Shown here one piece after another: positions 57,398 to 64,000 of a stretch of DNA of 64,000 nucleotides. How positions within the stretch are numbered: the first letter of the stretch is position 1; the number at the start of each line of letters is the position of its first letter. The translations under genes and the position numbers were made by a program. Source of the DNA: Archivesica marissinica. Its lineage: Eukaryota; Mollusca; Bivalvia; Venerida; Vesicomyidae. The notes under the pieces were generated by a model. It was not told the DNA's origin. It saw nothing but the letters and a program-made list of their open reading frames with translations, and did no database searches. The stretch covers positions 63,482,095-63,546,094 of the forward strand of contig CM026387.1 in NCBI GenBank assembly GCA_014843695.1, given 5' to 3'.

Positions 57398-58195
57398 GGT
57401 ATCTTGTACTATATTGAAAGCATTATAGTTATGTGGTATATTGTACTATGTTGAAAGCATTATAGTTATGTGGTATATTGTACTATGTTGAAAGCATTAT
57501 AGTTATGTGGTATATTGTACTATGTTGAAAGCATTATAGTTATGTGGTATATTGTACTATGTTGAAAGCATTATAGTTATGTGGTATAGTTGAAAGCATT
57601 ATAGTTATGTGGTATATTGTACTATGTTGAAAGCATTATAGTTATGTGGTATAGTTGAAAGCATTATAGTTATGTGGTATATTGTACTATGTTGAAAGCA
57701 TTATAGTTATGTGGTATCTTGTACTATGTTGAAAGCATTATAGTTATGTGGTATATTGTACTATGTTGAAAGCATTATAGTTATGTGGTATCTTGTACTA
57801 TGTTGAAAGCATTATAGTTATGTGATATATTGTACTATGTTGAAAGCACTATAGTTATGGTGTGTCTTGTATGATGTTGAAAGCAGTATAGTTATGTTGT
57901 GTCTTGTATGATGTTGAAAGCAGTATAGTTATGTGGTACCTTGTATGATGTTGAAAGCACTGTAGTTATGTGGTATATTGTACTATGTTGAAAGCACTAT
58001 AGTTATGTGGTATATTGTACTATGTTGAAAGCATTATAGTTATGTGGTATATTGTACTATGTTGAAAGCATTATAGTTATGTGATATATTGTACTATGTT
58101 GAAAGAGTTATAGTTATGTGGTATCTTGTACTATGTTGAAAGCATTATATTCATACTGTTGAAAGCATTATAGTTACGTGGTATATTGTACTATG
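57398..58195 (+). repeat. 37-bp tandem repeat, about 21 copies
   Basis: The unit contains TGTTGAAAGCATTATAGTTA followed by TGTGGTATATTGTACTA. A few units lack about 13 bp (GTGGTATAGTTGAAAG). The array ends abruptly at the 5' end of LINE copy 2. Confidence 0.93.
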
Positions 58196-58763
58196 TCCGC
58201 CCCAGCGGCTGGGGGCAAAAGAAATTCACTGCTGCCTGGCTGGTGTGCAGGTTGGGTAAAACTCCCACGAAACCAGCCGACCGCGTTCCACCAAAAACAT
58301 ATTCTAAAATTTAAATTCAAATACATATCCTAAAACTAAATAAAGTCTTGAAAAATAAATATACCACAGAACTGAAATGTAAAACGCGTTAGAAAATATA
58401 AAAATATAACCATTAAAACTGAGAAATTAAATACAAAACAAAACTTTCTAATTTATTAAACTTATGTTTAAAATATCGTCCGCCCCAGCGGCTGGGGGCA
58501 AAAGAAATTCACTGCTGCCTGGCTGGTGTGCAGGTTGGGTAAAACTCCCACGAAACCAGCCGACCGCGTTCCACCAAAAACATATTCTAAAATTTAAATT
58601 CAAATACATATCCTAAACCTAAATAAAGTCTTGAAAAATAAATATACCACAGAACTGAAATGTAAAACGCGTTAGAAAATATAAAAATATAACCATTAAA
58701 ACTGAGAAATTAAATAAAAAAAAAAAAAACTTTCTAAGTTATTAAACTTATGTTTAAAATATC
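58196..58763 (+). repeat. 283-bp 5' UTR monomer, 2 tandem copies
   Basis: Both copies start TCCGCCCCAGCGGCTGGGGG, contain GGCTGGTGTGCAGGTTGGGT and end in TTTAAAATATCG. They are nearly identical; the second has a longer A run near 58716. Each monomer carries the 5' hairpin and a second stem, GGCTGGT pairing with ACCAGCC. Copy 1 has a single such monomer. Confidence 0.93.
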
Positions 58764-59212
58764 GTAATACTATACTGTTAGGATTTCAAACACACGAACA
58801 ATAAAACTAAACAAAAACAAATGAACAAAACAAACGAACAAAACAAACGAACAAAACAAACTAGGTTTAACAAAAATATAAATAAATGATTTTAAATAAA
58901 TTAAATCTCTTTAGGTAAATATTTTTCCCTTCCCAAACCCTGCATGTATGTCTTTTCTCTCTATCCTTGCTATATCATATATTAACAATGCTCATTTGTT
59001 TACCATTTGTGCCTGTGGGTAGCGCACGGGACGAAGATTGTAACATTCATCTGTATTTAATACCATTTGTGTTGTGTACGTTTCACATTTTCTATTCTCG
59101 TATCACTATGCACAATTTATACATAATTGGGAACAAATTTTATCCCACTGTTTGATTATTTGAAATATTTTTCACACGGAATATCCACGTAACATCTTCC
59201 AAATAGTTCAGT

Positions 59213-59255
59213 ACTCCAATGTATCATCTAACCGTACTCCAATGTATCATCTAAC
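59213..59255 (+). repeat. 23-bp repeat in LINE 5' UTR, about 2 copies
   Basis: ACTCCAATGTATCATCTAAC occurs twice in tandem here, against ten copies at the same place in copy 1. Confidence 0.85.
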
Positions 59256-59349
59256 TAGTAGTATGTTTAGGCCTTCACCTAGCTTACGAAACATTTTGAA
59301 ACAAATCGATTAACCCCTTGTCTGTAGGGATACAATATAGATCATTTTA

Positions 59350-59391
59350 CGTCTGTGATGGTTGGGGTGAAATCCCCTGATAAAACAGACG
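59350..59391 (+). other. Conserved 5' UTR hairpin, copy 2
   Basis: CGTCTGT pairs with ACAGACG around an inner GGGG-TGAAAT-CCCC stem, the same as copy 1 at 21697-21738. Confidence 0.6.
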
Positions 59392-59877
59392 CCACCAGTT
59401 TGCCGTAGGTGGCGACCCGTAAACCGGAAATAGGGATTCTGGTAGTTGAGGGGGCTCAGGGATCTCCAGCTCCTAACACACTACTTCGACCCTGGCTTCG
59501 GATAGACGTGGCGTCTGGGTTGGGCCCGGGCCTAGACAATCGGCTAGTCGTGCCTTGCTCTGGAATCGAAAAACTTATCTGCCTATCTTTCTTACTATAT
59601 ATGTATCGTCAGATACAAACCGTGTGTTGACTACCTTTTTTCCTTTCTTAAAGTAGATTCTTATGAGCGGCGGCTTAACGGGTTAATCGATGGATAAATA
59701 GGGGATCTGTGTGACTGTCCAGTTACTGGCAGGATCACAGTTTCCTCTACTATCAGTAGAGTATGACAGAAGAGTAGCATTAACGCTAGAGGTAGGAATA
59801 CCACCTCTAAACTGCGTTCCCTGGTAGGACTCCGAGGCGGGTGGTGCCCTCTTCTGTTGAACATCAAAACAATAACC

Positions 59878-61081
59878 ATGGCTTCCCAAAATTCCCTAAA
59901 ACGACAACGACCATCAGACGATTCAGAAATACCACTTAAAGCGTATCCAAAATTCTTCATTATTGAATCAGAAATGCATGAAAAAAAAATTGGCTCACTA
60001 TCTCCATTTGTTATCGAAAAATCATTGGAAAGTTTAATTGGATCACCAAAATCTGTAAAAAAACTAAGAAACCAAACGTTACTTGTTGAAACTAAATCCA
60101 GATCACAAACTGAAAATATTTTAAAAATAAAACAAATATACGACATTGATGTTACTATACCGGAACACAGATCTCCTAAACAGTTCCAAAGGTATAATCA
60201 AAGATCACATTTTAAAAGGAGTCTCGAACGAAGATATTGTTAAAAATTTAACTCCACAAGGCGTCACTCAAGCTAAAAGATTCATGTACAAAAAAGACGG
60301 CCAATTTTTTGAAACTAATACAATTTTATTAACCTTCAACAACAGTTATTCCACCAAATCTGAAAATCTTTTATAGAATTATAAATGTCGAATTATATAT
60401 ACCAAATCCACTTCGATGTTTCAACTGCCAAAAATTTGGCCACCATGAAGACAACTGTAAAATTACAAAATACTCCATTTGTGAAAATTGTGGTATAGGT
60501 GAAAACGATCACCTTACCGCAAATTGCCCCAATCAATCAAAATGCGTAAACTGTAAAAAAGATCACATCTCAAAATCAAACAAATGCGAAACTTGGATAA
60601 AAGAAAAAGAAATCATGAAAATAAAGTGCTCACAAAATATCTCTTACTTCGAAGCAAGGAAAATTCAGGAAAATAAACCAGATATATCATACTCTAAAAT
60701 AGTTCAATCAGCAATAAATAAGCCAATAATGAAAAATGCATACACTCAAACTGAAATTATTACTGAAATTATTACCGAAAAATCCGAAGCCAAAAACAGT
60801 TCCAATGACAAAACAAAAACTCACTTATCTTCTCAATCCTCATCCCAATCAACATCTCGTAAATCCCGATCAACATCTGTTATTAAATCAAACTCATCAC
60901 AGAGTAAAACGAACCAACAAAAAAACCAAATAAACCAAATGGACCTAGCAACCTGAAACAAAACTCAGATAGACCACCGAAGGGATCAGTGGATCCCATA
61001 AAACAATCGAATAAATTCTCTTCATTAGAACATGAAGACATGGAGCTGGTACCAGATCCACCTCCAAACACTAAAATGTAA
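59878..61081 (+). pseudogene. LINE ORF1 (three zinc knuckles), copy 2
   Basis: Start at ATG 59878 (ACCATGG context, as in copy 1). Order: a basic N-terminal region (MASQNSLKRQRPSDDSE), a central RNA-binding-like region, then three knuckles near 60418-60590: CFNCQKFGHHEDNC (CX2CX4HX4C), CENCGIGENDHLTANC and CVNCKKDHISKSNKC. A Ser/Thr/Gln-rich basic tail follows, ending at TAA 61079-61081. The protein coats element RNA and is needed for retrotransposition in related LINEs. The frame is broken by one-base changes near 60180, 60340 and 60925 (in an A run). Copy 1 is intact at these three places, and this copy is intact where copy 1 is broken. Confidence 0.85.
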
Positions 61082-61121
61082 TCTTTTTATGTACCATTTT
61101 TTAATCTTCTCTCCGTAAATA

Positions 61122-64000
61122 ATGGATAAGAATAATACAATAATACAATGGAACTGTCGGGGACTAAAAGCAAACTATAATGAGATTTTAATACTTATAT
61201 CTCTGCTTTCACCAAATATCCTTTGTTTGCAAGAAACTTTCCTAAAATCGACTGACAATATATATTTTAAAGATTTTATCATGTTTAATTTTATAAATAA
61301 TGATTGTCAAAAGGCATCTGGTGGATCATCCATTCTCATAAAAAAGACTGTTCCACATAGTAAAATAGACTTGACTACAAATTTACAGGCCATTGCTGCC
61401 AAGGTTACACTTTCAAAAACATTTACAATTTGTTCCATTTATATACCTCCAAACTCGCCATTAAAACAAAATGATTTAGAGAATCTTGTTGAACAATTAC
61501 CTCACCCTTTTATGTTAGTTGGAGATTTCAATGGACATAGTAAACTATGGGGATGTACAAATATCAATAATAAAGGAAAAATAATAGAAGACTTTATAAC
61601 TGAAAATGATCTTTGTCTATTAAATGATAACAAATCGACATACCTTCATCCTGCCACAGGACATTTTTCTGCTTTAGATTTATGTATATGTCATCCAAAC
61701 ATTTTCTTAGATTTTGAATGGTCCGTACATGATGACCTACATGGAAGTGACCACTTCCCAATCATAATCACAGAAATAAACAAATCAAAAGATGAATTTT
61801 ACCCACAATGGAATCTACAAAAAGCTAATTGGGAAAAATTCCAAATTTTATGCAGAGAACATTTGATATTGGAAAAGATTGGGAACGAGGATCAAATCAC
61901 CTCGTTTTCGAATTCACTTTTAAAAATTTCAACGGAATGCATTCCGAAATCCTCTACATCTTCTAAAAGAATTAGACCATGGTTTAATGACGATTGTAAA
62001 AATGTTATAAATAAACGAAAGAATGCATTGCGTAAATTTAATAAAACTCCCACAAAAGCAAATCTCTTAAAACACACAAATTACACGAGCAAAAGCTCGA
62101 AGAACTATAAAAAATGCAAAACGCACTTCATGGCAAAAATATGTATCTACTATAAACTCTAATACATCAATGAAAAGGGTTTGGAATATGGTAGCAAAAA
62201 TAAATGGCAAGAGGAAAAGCTCAAAAATTGTTCATCTAAATACATCTAATAATAGAACCCATTTAACAAAAAAAGACATATCCAATGTTTTAGGTGAAAA
62301 CTTTCGAAACAACTTTTCAACATCAAACTATAATGAGAAGTTTCAGAAATTTAAAACTGAGAAAGAGAAAGAAAAAATTGATTTTCATTCTAGAAATGAA
62401 GAAAAATATAATCTACCATTCAATATGTCAGAACTCGAAACTGCTCTACAAAGAACAAAAGAAACGGCCACAGGTCCAGATCAAATCCATTATCAAATTA
62501 TAAAACATTTACAAAATAATGCAATGATAACTCTTTTAGATATTTTTAATATGACGTGGGAAAGTGAGAACTTTCCCAAAGAATGGAGTGAAGCCATAAT
62601 CATTCCTATTCCCAAACCAGGAAAAGATCATACAAATCCCACAAATTATCGTCCCATCGCACTATCTAGTTGTCTATGTAAAACCATGGAGAGAATGATT
62701 AACGATAGACTTGTTTGGTTCTTGGAATCAAACAGTTTGATTACGAGTTACCAAACGGGTTTTCGGAAAAATAAATGTACAACTGATCATCTAGTAAGAC
62801 TAGAAACTTATATTCGTAATGCCTTCATCAAAAAAGAACATTTGGTAGCAGTTTTTTTCGATTTAGAAAAGGCATATGATACCACATGGAAATATGGTAT
62901 TCTCAAAGATTTACACGATTTTGGTCTGAAAGGCCACTTGCCAAATTTTATTGCCAATTTTTTATCAAATAGAAATTTTAAAGTAAGAATTGGCTCAACG
63001 CTCTCCGATACATACAAACAAGAGCAAGGGGTGCCTCAAGGTAGTATTTTATCCCCAACACTTTTTAATATTAAAATAAATAGCATTGTGAAATGTTTAA
63101 ACGAAACGGATTGCTCCTTATATGTAGATGATTTTGTAATGTTCTACAAATCTAAAAATATGGAAACCATTGAACAAAAACTCCAACAATGTCTAAATAA
63201 ACTTGAAGATTGGGCAAACAAAAATGGTTTCAAATTCTCTAAAATTAAAACTCAATGCGTACATTTCTGTCAATTGAGAGGATTACATCCAGATCCAAAT
63301 TTAAAAATTTACGGTTCACAAATTCCTGTAGTAGAAGAAGTAAAATTCCTAGGACTTATATTTGACAAAAAATTAACATTCATACCTCATATAAATTATC
63401 TACGGACGAAATGTCTAAAAGCTCTAAATATTTTGAAGGTGCTCTCCAATACAAATTGGGGAAGCGATTGTCCAGTTCTTATAAATCTATACAGATCACT
63501 TATCCGTTCCAAACTGGATTACGGATCCATTGTGTATGGATCGGCGAGAAAATCCTACTTGAAAAAGTTAGATACAATACATCATCAAGGTCTACGACTG
63601 GCTCTAGGAGCTTTTCGCACATCTCCCGTAGAAAGCTTATATGCTGAAACAAATGAACCCTCTTTATACATACTGAGAGAGAAACTCTCGTTACAATATA
63701 CAACCAAACTAGCTGCAAATCCCAAAAATCCTGCATTCAATTGCGTTTTCGAGCCTAAAAACAAAATAGTTTACGGAAACTCTCCATCCGCCATAAAACC
63801 ACTAGGTCTCCGTATTAAACCATTATTAGTAGAAGCAAAATAGATACAACAATTATACAAGAAAACAAGTTGTTAAATAAAGAACCGTGGACTTTGACTA
63901 CCCCAAACATTATTTTAGATCTTCATTTGTATGAGAATAAGAAAAGTGAAACTAGTCCAGATATTTTTAAAACAAAATTTTTAGAAATAAAATCTAAATA
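61122..64000 (+). pseudogene. LINE ORF2 (endonuclease-RT), copy 2, partial, 2 frameshifts
   Basis: Start at ATG 61122. The AP endonuclease has Asn11 (QWNCRG), Glu38 (LCLQET), Tyr107, Asp135 and Asn137 (GDFNGH), Asp186 and Ser209-Asp210-His211, the full catalytic set that nicks target DNA. One extra A near 62070 shifts the frame, ending the first part at 62162. The correct frame resumes and stays open to 63843, with reverse transcriptase motif A FFDLEKAYD (catalytic Asp codon 62860), motif B GVPQGS and YVDD at 63121-63132, then the thumb (VKFLGLIFDKKLTF) and connection region. One missing A near 63840 creates the TAG at 63841-63843; copy 1 has the extra A and reads through. RNase H is expected beyond the window end. 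Without these two A-run changes the whole visible ORF2 would be open. Confidence 0.9.

Larger units (their letters stand above)
58196..59877 (+). promoter_or_regulatory. LINE copy 2 5' UTR with tandem monomers
   Basis: Two head-to-tail monomers (58196-58478 and 58479-58763) are followed by an AT-rich stretch, about two 23-bp repeats (59213-59255), the conserved hairpin (59350-59391) and a block nearly identical to copy 1 up to the ORF1 ATG. The layout recalls the monomer-type promoters of mouse L1; promoter activity is inferred. Confidence 0.7.
58196..64000 (+). mobile_element. Non-LTR retrotransposon (I/Nimb-like LINE), copy 2, 3' end outside window
   Basis: Same family and orientation as copy 1. 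5' UTR 58196-59877, ORF1 59878-61081, ORF2 from 61122, cut by the window end just before the RNase H core. It retains all three ORF1 zinc knuckles and all endonuclease and reverse transcriptase motifs. It differs from an intact element by a few one-base indels, nearly all in A/T runs, so it could be a young copy with sequencing errors. The left flank is the 37-bp array. Confidence 0.92.

Overview
This is a eukaryotic, non-coding-rich window with long intron-like stretches, GT/AG splice signals, two 1000-base scaffold gaps and about 30 kb of tandem repeats. No bacterial-type genes, rRNA or tRNA genes are visible. The mix suggests a lophotrochozoan invertebrate, most likely a bivalve mollusc: a giant Thr/Pro mucin-type exon, an I/Nimb-like LINE with RNase H, palindromic GCAAAC...GTTTGC elements and SINE-like pieces. 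The bivalve assignment rests on familiarity with such genomes, not on a search.

Layout. 1-135 is a small 33-bp repeat. 325-16708 is one enormous exon built from an 18-bp unit (ACAACTACTACACCAACT) that encodes Thr-rich TTTTPT repeats. It has a hydrophobic, signal-peptide-like start and ends at a clean phase-1 splice donor, but is interrupted by many one-base indels. 17729-20640 is a 44-bp satellite with a 176-bp higher-order form. 20641-27185 is a nearly full-length but decayed LINE (copy 1), followed by a 41-43 bp array. 27549-29138 holds an inverted pair of SINE-like pieces and a decayed minus-strand coding fragment cut by the first gap. 30139-49309 is a 19-kb array of a 23-bp unit with nested segmental duplications, ending at the second gap. 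50310-51189 is a 39-bp array. 52092-52720 is a possible exon with 165/177-bp in-frame repeats. 52721-58195 is a patchwork of diverged repeats, including a 5'-truncated 3' end of the same LINE. 58196-64000 is LINE copy 2, running off the window.

The two LINE copies explain each other. ORF1 carries zinc knuckles. ORF2 carries an AP endonuclease with all catalytic residues, a reverse transcriptase with YVDD, an RNase H and a C-terminal zinc finger. Comparing copies localises frameshifts (mostly in A/T runs), a 120-nt in-frame deletion, a micro-inversion, a variable 5' UTR (tandem 283-bp monomers; a 23-bp repeat present 10 times in one copy and about twice in the other) and conserved RNA hairpins at both ends. 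All three LINE-related copies lie against tandem arrays.

The most notable points are the giant mucin exon, the monomeric 5' UTR of the LINE, its terminal hairpins, and a 19-kb satellite whose unit repeatedly carries splice-donor-like CAG/GTATG and GTAAGTAT motifs. Clusters of single-base indels in the arrays suggest an unpolished long-read assembly, so reading-frame damage should be interpreted with care.
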